DNA of 64,000 nt from Bacteroides sp. 519. GTDB taxonomy: Bacteria; Bacteroidota; Bacteroidia; Bacteroidales; Bacteroidaceae. The translations under genes were made by a program, and so were the position numbers. The stretch spans positions 159,890 to 223,889 of the forward strand of contig NZ_QVMJ01000003.1 of NCBI RefSeq assembly GCF_010500955.1, in the 5' to 3' direction. Positions 23,803 through 32,301 of the stretch are shown piece by piece. The number at the start of each line of letters is the position of its first letter. Positions within the stretch are counted from its first letter, which is position 1. The notes beneath the pieces are model-generated. The model did no database searches, had not been told where the DNA came from, and saw only the letters and a program-made list of their open reading frames with translations.

Positions 23803-25029
23803 ATGTCACAATTTTATGAATCACTGAAACGCTTCGTAACTCCTGCCATGATAAGCAAAGCAGCAGGAGTTGTTGATGAAAAAGAAGCAAACATTTCAAC
23901 CGCAGTATCCTCTATTTTTGCCAGCCTTTTAGGTGTTATGGGCAAAAAAGGTAATTCTCACCTCAAAAATATTCTCGATGAGGGAGGAAACTTGAATATA
24001 CTGAAAAGTGTTGAACTTTTGTGTGAAGAGAACCCTAGTGAAAACCAAAGAAAACTTGGTGATGATTTCCTTCAAAACATTTTAGGCGATAAAGCTGCCG
24101 ATTTCAGTAACTCGATTGCCAAATATGCAGGTATATCGAAAGTTGCTGTTAACAGATTGGTTTCAATGCTTGCACCTATAGTTGTTGGATACTTCGGTAA
24201 AAAAGTAGCGGTCGATGGATGGAGTATGCAAAAGATTCAACATGAAATCCAAAACCAGAAAAACAGTTTCATCGGATTGATTCCTGACGACCTGGCTCGC
24301 GGTTTTGGCATAAGCAAAGTCGCCACCAATGGTAGTGAGCCTCAAAAACCTGCTAAAAAGAATGGTTGGATTACATGGGCAATTATCGTTTTGCTACTGC
24401 TTTTGGCTTTATTCTTGTGGCGTTCGTGCCGAAGTGGTAATTCAACCATCAACACCCAAAGTATGGTTATCGACACTATACGTCAGGCTCCTAGCAATGT
24501 GAGCACCGCCTCTTATACCGACGATACACAGTCGACAAACGTTGGTACAGCCACTCGTGCCGTTACTGCTGTTACCTTACCCAACGGAACTGTGCTCAAT
24601 ATTTACCGTGATGGTACAGAAGAGATGATGCTAAAGTATTTGAACTCTGACGAATACAAGAAAGCTACTGATAAGGATTTGCAAAACAGATGGTTTGAGT
24701 TCGATAACATCTCGTTTGAGCTTGGCAGTGGCAGCAAACTAAAAAGCGGTTCAAATCAGTTAGAAAATATAATTTCTATCCTCAAGAACCACAAAGATGC
24801 TAAGATTGCAATTGCCGGATTTGCCGATAGAACCGGTGGTGAAGAAATTAACATGGAGCTATCGCAAGAAAGAGCCCAAACCATTGAAAAAATATTCGAT
24901 AATGCCGGAGTAGGTTCACAAGTGGTTAAAGCCAAAGGGTATGGCGAGGAGTATGCTAAATACAAAGCCAGCGCACCCGAATCGGATCGGGCTAAAGATA
25001 GGGATATTGCGTTGCGATTGGTGAAGTAA
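23803..25029 (+). CDS. DUF937-OmpA fusion envelope protein
   Basis: The N-terminal part (about 1-160) is a DUF937/YidB-like helical domain (MISKAAGVVDEKEANISTAV, VNRLVSMLAPIVVGYFGKK). A single membrane helix follows (about 187-205, ITWAIIVLLLLLALFLW). The C-terminal OmpA/MotB peptidoglycan-binding domain (about 300-408) has FELGSGSKLKSGSNQLENI, IAGFADRTGGEEINMELSQERA and the ending DRDIALRLVK. The topology puts DUF937 in the cytoplasm and OmpA in the periplasm, linked to the cell wall. The role is unknown. It is monocistronic, with a strong terminator after it. Confidence 0.9.
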   Translation: MSQFYESLKRFVTPAMISKAAGVVDEKEANISTAVSSIFASLLGVMGKKGNSHLKNILDEGGNLNILKSVELLCEENPSENQRKLGDDFLQNILGDKAADFSNSIAKYAGISKVAVNRLVSMLAPIVVGYFGKKVAVDGWSMQKIQHEIQNQKNSFIGLIPDDLARGFGISKVATNGSEPQKPAKKNGWITWAIIVLLLLLALFLWRSCRSGNSTINTQSMVIDTIRQAPSNVSTASYTDDTQSTNVGTATRAVTAVTLPNGTVLNIYRDGTEEMMLKYLNSDEYKKATDKDLQNRWFEFDNISFELGSGSKLKSGSNQLENIISILKNHKDAKIAIAGFADRTGGEEINMELSQERAQTIEKIFDNAGVGSQVVKAKGYGEEYAKYKASAPESDRAKDRDIALRLVK

Positions 25030-25064
25030 TAAGCCTTAAGTAGATAATTAGTTCAGGAAATTTT

Positions 25065-25106
25065 AACCCTCCTTAGTCAATTGCGACCAGGGAGGGTTTT
25101 TGTTTT
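25065..25106 (+). terminator. Intrinsic terminator after the DUF937-OmpA gene
   Basis: The stem AACCCTCC/GGAGGGTT (25065-25072 with 25091-25098) is followed by TTTTGTTTT. It lies 36 bp after the stop at 25029. Confidence 0.85.
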
Positions 25107-25118
25107 AAAGCAGATTCT

Positions 25119-25985
25119 TCATTGCTGCATCAATATCGCAGATCTACTTTGAATAATTTGCTTATATTCTTCTTTCATTGGTTCAGGCAGGAAAGACGCA
25201 TCTATAAAATCATACCATTGAGGTAGTACCTTCCTGAATTTCTCATATACATTTTCAATCGTCTTTTCGTCTACTTTAAAGGATTTTAGAAGATAATCGA
25301 AGTCTGCCCTTTTCAGTTTTCGTTTCTTACCATTCAAGGTCAAAGCTAGTTCTTCATTATCTTCGGGTATAACTAATTTGGTAGATAACAAATCATAAGC
25401 AGGAGCAAAAGTATATTGCCCTGTACCTTTGTAAAGAGAGAAATTTTTCAAGTGCATATCTGCATTTCCTGTCAAATAGCAAAATAGTAGAACTTCAAAA
25501 TAATTAATCAAGTCCAATACAGGATAAGCTGAATACTCTATAATTTTTTTGGCTATTTGTTCGTGTGAACCTTTATATTTCTGCTCTGTTAGCTTCTCCG
25601 TTAACTGGCACATATCTTCCATTGGTATTTTTTCGCCTCTTTTATCTCGGTCTATCCGTTTTGTGATATAAGCCAATGAACCATCTTTGAACCGTATTAA
25701 AGAATGAGGAACGGTTTTTATCTTTGCCAACTCAGCCAAATGCATGGTTAAATCCTCATTTTCAGGAAGATTATCATATTCTTCGGTTTGAGGTTTCAGG
25801 ATGTAACCACCCCATAAACCAACTATTGTAAAACGTTTCTCACCGTTTTTCTCTTTCTCTAAATCAACGGATAACTTCGGCTGTACACCTGTAATCGTTA
25901 TTTGCGAACGAACAACCTCTAAAGCTAACAATTCTATATCTGCTTTGCTATATGGAAGAACAGGAGGCGTTGCTGTTCCAAATAT
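25119..25985 (-). pseudogene. HipA/HipT-type kinase toxin, 5'-truncated
   Basis: HipA-family kinases phosphorylate translation factors such as Glu-tRNA synthetase. The frame shows the family start region FGTATPPVLPYSKADIE, then TGVQPKLSV, the catalytic loop GNADMHLKNFSLY and the metal site PAYDLLSTK, ending at ILMQQ. Reading upstream, homology stops near 25985 and the frame closes with TAA at 26010-26012, without ATG. About 25-30 N-terminal residues are missing. The first ATG-like start used by gene finders would be TTG near 25931, cutting further. The decayed antitoxin lies 4.2 kb away at 30224, so the locus was split. The kinase core is intact, but expression is doubtful. Confidence 0.8.
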
Positions 25986-26025
25986 GTTTATTTTCGGGTA
26001 TTTACGGGATTATCCTACTGTGATA

Positions 26026-26345
26026 TAAAAAGTTTACGCAAAGAGCAGATATTGACGGATAACAAGGGCAATCAATGGTATGAGGGAACTGGCGAGGGGG
26101 TAAAGTGTTCAAAATGCTTTGCATGAATGTGGTTTGTTCCTATACCAAACAAATCGGAAAGCTCTGTAAATTAGATAAGAAGATGAGCCGCCACTCGTTC
26201 GGAACGACTATTTGCCTCTCGCAAGGTGTTCTGATTGAAATACTTAGCCAAATGATGGGGCATCGGAATATCAAAACTACACAGATTTATGCGGAGATTA
26301 CAGGCTAAAATTGAGGAAGATGCAACTGCTTTCCAAAAAGATTAA
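26026..26345 (+). pseudogene. Tyrosine recombinase (integrase) remnant
   Basis: Pieces of a Bacteroidota phage-type integrase are readable: LRKEQILTDNKGNQWYEGTG (from 26030), then after a deletion and frame change IGKLCKLDKKMSRHSFGTT and MMGHRNIKTTQIYAEITG (26105-26308). After another frameshift KIEEDATAFQK follows. Box II residues (RH, GH..T..Y) are present, but the N-terminal half and box I Arg are gone. It is not functional. It lies between the truncated hipA and the methyltransferase operon, marking a past integration event. Confidence 0.85.
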
Positions 26346-26398
26346 AGATGATTATTTGCTGGCGGGTAGTTAATCAGGTAGATACCCAGATTTGCAAA

Positions 26399-26427
26399 CA
26401 GAGCCGTTCCCACAATGAACGGCTCTG
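26399..26427 (-). terminator. Hairpin after the HEPN gene
   Basis: The stem AGAGCCGTTC/GAACGGCTCT (26400-26409 with 26417-26426) has a 7-nt loop and lies 15 bp past the stop of the HEPN gene on the minus strand. It is followed by only a short U-tract (TGTTTG), so its strength is moderate. It closes the defence operon. Confidence 0.7.
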
Positions 26428-26441
26428 CATATTTCAATGAC

Positions 26442-27176
26442 TTAGCTTGCTGCAATAACAGGAACTTTATATTTTTCGTCTCTTATATATGTTTCAATTG
26501 ACATTATAAATTTCTCCAAGTGTTCAACAATGTAGAGTTTCCACTCATCTAAACGATTATATGGAAAATCTTGCCCTATTTCTGCAAAAGACTTATCTCC
26601 GTGAGCTAACCAATTCCGATTTCGTTTTATTTGCCTGAAAGCCTCTCCATGTGTGTTTTTATCAAACCCATTTTTAAGATTTCCAATATTGACCCCCAAA
26701 TCAATTGCTGTATCCTCAATTGATTCTGCATCTAATGTTCCTCCGTATTTTAAATAGTTAGAAGCCAATGATAAGGATTCACTAAAAATACGATTAGCAA
26801 TTTCCATGAAACTTTTTACAACAGTTTCTTTTTTTATTTTCTCGTCATGCTTATAAACATTATTGAGCCAATACTTCTTAATAGCATCAATTACATCAAA
26901 ATATTTCAATTTAGGGTTATGTCTATCCGAATTAACCGCGTCGAAAATCGATGTAACTGAATTAAAAACAGTTGATTCCACAAGGTTGTATAATAATAAA
27001 AATGCGTTTGAACGTAATATATTTATTCTTCTACTATCAAAATTAATTTCTACAGATTGATTGCTTTCTATATTATGAGCGGATAATTTAGGTTTATCCA
27101 ACTCTAATAATTGCAAAATCTCAAAATATGTATTGACTTCAAGAAGTCTTTTGTCAAACTCTTCCCTAATTGCCAT
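26442..27176 (-). CDS. MAE_28990-type HEPN domain protein, putative RNase effector
   Basis: The 244-residue protein is all-helical. It carries the HEPN catalytic motif Rx4-6H as RNRNWLAHGDKSF (about residues 180-192). An N-terminal RRINILRSNAFLLLYNLVE segment is typical of the MAE_28990/MAE_18760 HEPN clade. HEPN proteins of this type are predicted RNases found in toxin, restriction and abortive-infection loci. Its start overlaps the end of the DUF262 gene by 11 bp, indicating translational coupling. It is last in a three-gene operon with a C5 methyltransferase. Specific activity is inferred only. Confidence 0.8.
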   Translation of the reverse strand: MAIREEFDKRLLEVNTYFEILQLLELDKPKLSAHNIESNQSVEINFDSRRINILRSNAFLLLYNLVESTVFNSVTSIFDAVNSDRHNPKLKYFDVIDAIKKYWLNNVYKHDEKIKKETVVKSFMEIANRIFSESLSLASNYLKYGGTLDAESIEDTAIDLGVNIGNLKNGFDKNTHGEAFRQIKRNRNWLAHGDKSFAEIGQDFPYNRLDEWKLYIVEHLEKFIMSIETYIRDEKYKVPVIAAS

Positions 27177-28290
27177 AAGTCAAAGTGTTTACATCTACTC
27201 TTGAAAGAAGACAATCTCGAACAAACTCTATTCTACCTATGAGTTTACTTTTATTGTTTGAAGAACCCGAAGTCACCCAGTTCAAGTATTCTTTTGATTC
27301 AAGCCACCTTAAATCAGGGTTTGCTAAACTAGGATTCTCTTTTAAAGCAAGACTCGTTCCAACAGCAATAGATTCAAACCGAACTTTAGGAATGGACTTT
27401 GAAGTTGCTGTTCTACGGAATCCATTCGGGAAATACAGGGTAATAAATGCCAGCGTATCTTTTATTATTTTTGTCTTTTCAGCTTTTTCTGCATCATTAA
27501 ATGTATCTCCCTTTTCCTTGATATAATCATTTAAAAATTCTTTAACAGAGTGCTCAAACTCCGTATATTTTTCGGTATAAGCAAAGAAGCGAGTAATTAA
27601 TTCCTCTTTATCTCCTCTCAATTTTTCATCTTCTTTTGCTGCTGAAAACAACGATAAAAATTCAGGATAATTTATACACTCCAAAATGAAATCATAAAAT
27701 CTATTATTTAGAAAACTTCCTTTCCTGATTTCAGCAGGAGATAATTTTTTGCCCGTAGAGTTTATTCTATTAAAAATATCTGCTCTTATTCCTTCATCAG
27801 CATCTTCGTCCAAGATGTATATTTTAAGGGATAGATTATTAAATTTTCGTTGTCTCGAAATTTCCAATTCAGAAAACTTATAACCATTCAATGAATCTAA
27901 CACTTCGAGATTATCCAATGTTAGTTGGTCTTTCACAAAAGCAATAATAGTTGATAAGCGTTGTACCCCGTCTAATAATTCTAAATTCCCCTCATCATCC
28001 AATAGAAATGCAAATAATGGCGGCATGGGAATCCTCATAAAAATAGATTCAATAAATTTGGCTTTCATTTGGTCGTCCCAAACAAATTCTCGTTGAAATT
28101 CGGGAACAATTATTACGGAAAATTGCTCTGCTCCTTGTGGAATAAGCTCCTTATAGGTCTTGTTCGCTGACTTAGGAATAAACTTTTTAACAAGAACTTC
28201 GATAGGCCATTCTACCAATCTATAATTGTAGTCTTTCTCTGTATCTTTGATTTGTTCTTCAACTAAATCAAGTGCTATTTTTTCTGCCAT
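27166..28290 (-). CDS. DUF262 (GmrS-like/ParB-fold) protein
   Basis: DUF262 proteins are NTP-dependent nucleases or sensors seen in type IV restriction (GmrSD) and other defence systems. The signature residues are present: VPEFQREFVWDDQMKAKFIE, RIPMPPLFAF, ELLDGVQRLSTIIAF and DIFNRINSTGKKLSPAEIR. The DUF1524 HNH half found in fused GmrSD is absent; at 374 residues the protein is DUF262 plus a helical tail. The ORF overlaps the upstream methyltransferase by 16 bp and the downstream HEPN gene by 11 bp. The HEPN protein may supply the missing effector activity. Confidence 0.85.
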   Translation of the reverse strand: MAEKIALDLVEEQIKDTEKDYNYRLVEWPIEVLVKKFIPKSANKTYKELIPQGAEQFSVIIVPEFQREFVWDDQMKAKFIESIFMRIPMPPLFAFLLDDEGNLELLDGVQRLSTIIAFVKDQLTLDNLEVLDSLNGYKFSELEISRQRKFNNLSLKIYILDEDADEGIRADIFNRINSTGKKLSPAEIRKGSFLNNRFYDFILECINYPEFLSLFSAAKEDEKLRGDKEELITRFFAYTEKYTEFEHSVKEFLNDYIKEKGDTFNDAEKAEKTKIIKDTLAFITLYFPNGFRRTATSKSIPKVRFESIAVGTSLALKENPSLANPDLRWLESKEYLNWVTSGSSNNKSKLIGRIEFVRDCLLSRVDVNTLTYGN

Positions 28291-29348
28291 GATTTATATT
28301 TCTTTAAATGCTCTTTGATACTCTGTGCAACAATTTGTCCCAACATTGGAGGAACTGCATTGCCAATCTGTTTGCAAATAATGGATGTATTATAAGTTTC
28401 CATTGATTCAAAAAACTGATAATTTTCAGGAAATGTTTGCAATAATGCTGCTTCTCGTAAAGTAATTGCTCTATCTTGCTGTGGATGTCCAAAACGTCCA
28501 TTTCCCAATCCTGTACAATGAGTTGTCATTGTAGGCGAAGGCTTATCCCACCTCATTCTGCCATAAACGCTACCATATGTTTTACCCGAATCTTTTTTAA
28601 AACATTCGGGTAATAGTTCTTTTGGCCAATCTTTCCAACCACCACCCTCTTTAGTATATCTAAGGCGTTTAAGATTTAACGCATTTAATAACCTTGCCCT
28701 ATGTAACGGGTCTGCCTTATCATATTCCCCTGCTTTTACAGGGTTCAAATGACCAATAGCATCTCTTACTGTAACATAGTTTTCGGGGGTATGAGTTGGG
28801 GTTAATAAGGATATTTTTCCAAGTTTTGATGCTAAAAGGACTAATCGTTTTCTTGTTTGTGGAATGCCGTAGTCAGGACAATATACAATCTTATAATCAA
28901 TATGGTAATCCAAAGATTTCAAGACATTTATAAAATCATTGAATATAGATGACTTATTAAAATTTAGAAGTTGAGGAACGTTTTCCATTGACACTATATC
29001 AGGAGAACATTCTTTTATTAATCTGGAAAATTCATAAAGTAAATTTACCTTATGCTCATCTTTTTGCTTTATTTTGAAGCTATATGAAGAAAAAGGCTGG
29101 CAAGGAGCACAGCCTATCAATATTTTGATATTTTCACCAAACAAAGAATTCAATTCACTACCTTTTAGCAGTGTAACATCTTTGTGGTGAAATTTTGCTT
29201 TGTTGTTTTTTTCATAAGCATATTTGCAATTCAAAACATTGTCATACCCAGCCACAACATTAAAGCCCTCTATCACAAATCCATGTGATAGCCCACCAAT
29301 TCCACAGAAGAGGTCTATAACTGCAATGTCGCTTTGCTTTTTCGCCAT
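28275..29348 (-). CDS. DNA cytosine-5 methyltransferase
   Basis: All main C5-MTase motifs are readable: I DLFCGIGGLSHGF, IV GCAPCQPFSSYS with the catalytic Cys, VI MENVPQL, VIII QTRKRLVLLAS, IX ITLREAALLQTFPENY and X GNAVPPMLGQ. The target-recognition region (about 195-265) is short. The protein methylates cytosine in a specific duplex site. The start at 29348 (MAKKQSDIAV) is chosen because a -7 box (29364-29371) lies 16 bp upstream; the longer frame would begin beyond that promoter. No classical restriction endonuclease is adjacent; instead DUF262 and HEPN genes follow in overlapping frames. Confidence 0.93.
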   Translation of the reverse strand: MAKKQSDIAVIDLFCGIGGLSHGFVIEGFNVVAGYDNVLNCKYAYEKNNKAKFHHKDVTLLKGSELNSLFGENIKILIGCAPCQPFSSYSFKIKQKDEHKVNLLYEFSRLIKECSPDIVSMENVPQLLNFNKSSIFNDFINVLKSLDYHIDYKIVYCPDYGIPQTRKRLVLLASKLGKISLLTPTHTPENYVTVRDAIGHLNPVKAGEYDKADPLHRARLLNALNLKRLRYTKEGGGWKDWPKELLPECFKKDSGKTYGSVYGRMRWDKPSPTMTTHCTGLGNGRFGHPQQDRAITLREAALLQTFPENYQFFESMETYNTSIICKQIGNAVPPMLGQIVAQSIKEHLKKYKSWQKK

Positions 29349-29363
29349 ATATGCATTTTTTTG

Positions 29364-29371
29364 CAAAGGTA
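29364..29371 (-). promoter_or_regulatory. -7 box TACCTTTG of the methyltransferase operon
   Basis: This is an exact TAnnTTTG match on the minus strand, giving a leader of only a few bases before the ATG at 29348. No clear -33 element is seen. Confidence 0.55.
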
Positions 29372-29529
29372 CAAATTTGCATCGAAAAATTCTCACTTGT
29401 CATCTAAATATTTAAAAGACGAAATAGTTGCTTCTGTGTACCAATCCCCTGCATATTTTTTTCCTTTGTTTATCTGTTAAACACCCCTCTTATGGAAAGA
29501 ATGAATAAGGCAATACTTTGGGGGAATTT

Positions 29530-29845
29530 ACTCTTTTTGTGAAACAAAAAGGAAGAAATTCTTCCAAACGATCGCCATGATTATGTGTCAATAATATTAG
29601 ATCTACATCTTGGATAATATCTTTAAATCAACTAAAGGACTTTTTGCTGTTCCTGTTATTGACCATAGAGCACCTTTAGGAGAAAACATTGGGTCAACTA
29701 ATATCTTATGACCCGCATAATTAATCGTTACTGTTACACTTCTGATTAGCCTAATATTTGCTTCTGCTTTTAAATTTACTTGTGTGTGTGAGCTTGTATG
29801 CAAGCCAGCATGGCAAACATAATCATTGCTGTCTTTAAAAAACAC
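29530..29845 (-). pseudogene. Metallo-beta-lactamase-fold hydrolase fragment, frameshifted
   Basis: The frame from 29845 reads NIRLIRSVTVTINYAGHKIL and VDPMFSPKGALWS, the start of an MBL-fold hydrolase of the UlaG/YycJ-like type. At about 29605 a one-base shift is needed to continue into VDLILLTHNHGDRLEEF, which holds the HxHxD metal motif. The remainder of the family (roughly 200 residues) is missing. A non-functional relic, between the methyltransferase operon and hipB. Confidence 0.7.
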
Positions 29846-30223
29846 TTTTTAATTATTAAATTTTAACAATGCAAAAGTAGATGTGGCAGAAAATTTACAG
29901 GCTACCAAATAACTGCAATTAAATACCATTTTGATAACCAAATACAAACTGAGAGGTCGTTTGGAATTTGAAAAAAGCATTAAATGGTTGGATTCCGAGA
30001 AATTAAGTTTATCAGTAATATTATGATTAATATTTATCTTTGCATTTAAGCTATTTGAAACAGTGAGAAACTAAGCAGACCGAAGAACTTCGCTCGTTTC
30101 TAAATCATTACCTATTCTACTTTTCCGGTTTATTAAATACTTGTTATATAGCGAAATAGCAAACAAACGCATCTTATTGATGAACACCTGCAAATGTACT
30201 GTACATGTAAATCTTAGCTTGTT
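29846..30223. other. Gap with possible hipS remnant
   Basis: No intact gene is visible. Just after hipB on the minus strand, a broken frame reads MYSTFAGVHQ, stop, DAFVCYFAI, stop, QVFNKPEK (about 30120-30208). This faintly resembles the small HipS/HipA-N subdomain encoded between hipB and hipT in three-gene loci. The assignment is weak. A small palindrome CGAAGAACTTCG lies near 30080-30091. Nothing else is recognised. Confidence 0.3.
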
Positions 30224-30449
30224 TCATGGTTCTATAAGACTGCTTCTATCCATTGGTACAACACCAAGCTGCATCCCGAATAATTTTAGTACCTGATTTA
30301 CTTTATCCATTTTCAGGGTTTCTTTTCCCTGCTCTAATTCACGTAAAAAGCGAAGTCCTACGCCTGCTTTTTGTGCAAGCTCTTCTCGTGATAACCCCAA
30401 GTGCTTTACGCTTGGTTTTCACATATTCATTCAATGGTAAATTATTCAT
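30224..30449 (-). pseudogene. HipB-like XRE antitoxin, one-base frameshift
   Basis: From ATG at 30449 the frame gives MNNLPLNEYVKTKRKALG. It then fails at a run of four G (CTTGGGGTT, about 30394-30405). With three G it continues LSREELAQKAGVGLRFLREL and EQGKETLKMDKVNQVLKLFG, a y4mF/HipB-type Cro-C1 helix-turn-helix of about 75 residues ending SLIEP. A homopolymer slip, real or from sequencing, is the only defect. The operator-like repeats upstream are intact. It belonged with the truncated hipA at 25119. Confidence 0.85.
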
Positions 30450-30454
30450 ATTTG

Positions 30455-30551
30455 ATACCTTTTCGGGTACAAATATAAGAGTATTATTTAATAAATACCC
30501 GAAAGGGTGCTAAAATTGGCACTAAAACAAAATAATACCCGAAAGGGTGCT
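30455..30551 (-). promoter_or_regulatory. hipB promoter with three phased operator-like sites
   Basis: Three copies of a partial palindrome TACCCGAAAGGGT (as ATACCTTTTCGGGTAC 30455-30470, AATACCCGAAAGGGTGCT 30494-30511 and 30534-30551) are spaced 40 bp centre to centre, nearly four helical turns. The -7 box TATATTTG of hipB is at 30470-30477 on the minus strand, touching site 1, and site 2 covers the expected -33 region. This is the layout of antitoxin autorepression. Confidence 0.75.
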
Positions 30552-30571
30552 GACGCATGCAATTTCTGCAA

Positions 30572-30681
30572 GTTTATCCCGGTAGGATAACTCTTTTGTC
30601 CCGGTAGGATAAGGCCTTTATGCCGGTAGGATAAACGGTTTATGTCGGTAGGATAAAGGCGTTATCCTACCGGCATTAATC
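30572..30681. repeat. Five-unit 22-bp array (TTATCC-CGGTA-GGATAA type)
   Basis: Units start at 30572, 30594, 30616, 30638 and 30660; the fifth is inverted (CCTACCGG). The best unit has a perfect 6-bp dyad around CGGTA. It starts 31 bp beyond the stop of the GH20 gene at 30712. The motif is the reverse complement relative of the array at 58067. Confidence 0.9.
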
Positions 30682-30711
30682 GTTTATGAATGTGTAATAT
30701 AATTCTTGTTT

Positions 30712-32292
30712 TTATCCATTCTGCAAAACATCCTCCTCAACCTTAGCAGGCTCAGCAGGTTCCAGACGTTCGCGTGGTGCAAAAGGATTAAAGTAATAGA
30801 TATTCTTTGTATCCAGGTATTGCAGGAACAGAGGGAGTTTTTGCATAAATACAGAGCATTCCTTTCTTTTTTCCAGTGTCCAACCAACTTCGGCTACAGC
30901 AGCCAAACGGGGGAATACCATATAATCCAGACGTTTACCATCGCCTACCCGCTCGGTCCACATACACATTTGTATGCCCTTTACCTGTTCTTCGTATCCC
31001 TGGGTGAGGTAGTTTACAGGATCGGGAAAACGATATACCTCTTCTATTGTATTGTAGCCGCCCCAATAACGACCTATTTTATGTTCGCCATATTGCACAA
31101 AGTCTGAATAGAACGGACGACGGGGACACATTACAACATCAAATCCCTGCTCTAGGGCTTTAAGCAGTTGGTACTTCCTGTCGTGTCGCCACCACAACAC
31201 AATTGCTTTGGATGGAGAAACTCCGGCATCAACAATCTCGTCCCACCCGGCAATCTTTTTACCTTTGGCAAAAACCATATCCGTAACACGCCTTATAAAG
31301 TAATGCTCCAGGCCAACTTCGTTGGTCAGTTTTTTATCTTTGATAAACTGTTGTATTTCGGGATCGGTAAACCAACTTTGGTTTCCATAATGTACCTCAT
31401 CGCCTCCAATATGAATGTATGGAGCAGGGAAAAGCTGAACCAGTTCGTCTAAAATGTTATTGATAAACTCGTAAGTGGTTTCCTTACACGGATGGAAGGT
31501 GAAATGTTCCCATCTCCCCTCTCCGCCCCCGGAAACTTCGGGATAGGCACGACAAACTGCTGTTGCATGACCAGGCATATCAAACTCAGGAATAATCATA
31601 ATATGGCGGTCGGCAGCATAAGCTACAATTTCTTTTATCTCTTCTTGAGTATAGAATGAAGCCGGAGCATTAGGGTCGTGATAGTTTCCGGTTGCCCCAA
31701 TGGTTGTAAGTTTGGGATATCTCTTTATCTCGATACGCCATCCCGGTTCGTCGGTGAGATGCCAATGGAACACATTCATGCGAAGCGAGGCCATGATATC
31801 CAGATATTGCTTCACTTTTTCTTTTCCAAAGAAGTGACGACTTTCGTCGAGCATAAAGCCACGCCAACTGTAACGGGGATGGTCTTCTATTTTGCATACC
31901 GGCAATGTACCTTTATTAAAACGCGCCAGTTGCAGTAATGCTTCTTTTGCATAAAATAGTCCGGCCGGGGTCGATGCTTCCAACGTTACTCCATTAAGTG
32001 TAACATGCAGTATATACCCTTCGGGTTTAATTTGCAAACCCGGATCTAAGGTTAGTTTTACGTTTCCTGCAGCAGCAGGATTTGTAAGGTCCAATTTACT
32101 TAATTCGGCAGTAAATGTTTCAACAAGTTTTCTTTCGTACTCGCCTTGTGCTTCAAATACTGCTTTCTTCCCAATGGTATAAGTTCCTTTGCCCCCTGAT
32201 GTTTTAGAAGGAGTTGGAAACAAGTTGATTTGTGCAATGGCCGAGGTTACATAAAGAAAGACAAAAAGGTTAATTAAGATCGTTTTTTTCAT
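30712..32292 (-). CDS. GH20 beta-N-acetylhexosaminidase
   Basis: This is an exported (signal peptide about 1-21, ending SAIAQ) 526-residue exo-hexosaminidase of the short two-domain form: GH20b domain (about 22-145) and catalytic barrel (about 150-500). RMNVFHWHLTDEPGWRIEIK and the Asp-Glu pair in YIHIGGDEVHYGNQSW are intact. It removes terminal beta-linked GlcNAc/GalNAc. Unlike the GH20 at 9885 it has no added binding domains, and it is not next to a SusCD pair. It follows the rhodanese gene by 9 bp and probably shares its transcript. Confidence 0.95.
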   Translation of the reverse strand: MKKTILINLFVFLYVTSAIAQINLFPTPSKTSGGKGTYTIGKKAVFEAQGEYERKLVETFTAELSKLDLTNPAAAGNVKLTLDPGLQIKPEGYILHVTLNGVTLEASTPAGLFYAKEALLQLARFNKGTLPVCKIEDHPRYSWRGFMLDESRHFFGKEKVKQYLDIMASLRMNVFHWHLTDEPGWRIEIKRYPKLTTIGATGNYHDPNAPASFYTQEEIKEIVAYAADRHIMIIPEFDMPGHATAVCRAYPEVSGGGEGRWEHFTFHPCKETTYEFINNILDELVQLFPAPYIHIGGDEVHYGNQSWFTDPEIQQFIKDKKLTNEVGLEHYFIRRVTDMVFAKGKKIAGWDEIVDAGVSPSKAIVLWWRHDRKYQLLKALEQGFDVVMCPRRPFYSDFVQYGEHKIGRYWGGYNTIEEVYRFPDPVNYLTQGYEEQVKGIQMCMWTERVGDGKRLDYMVFPRLAAVAEVGWTLEKRKECSVFMQKLPLFLQYLDTKNIYYFNPFAPRERLEPAEPAKVEEDVLQNG

Positions 32293-32301
32293 AAAAAATA
32301 G

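Noticed and set aside
26105-26308. Small intact recombinase gene
   Set aside because: It has only the C-terminal integrase boxes and is flanked by frameshifted pieces of the same gene, so it is a relic.
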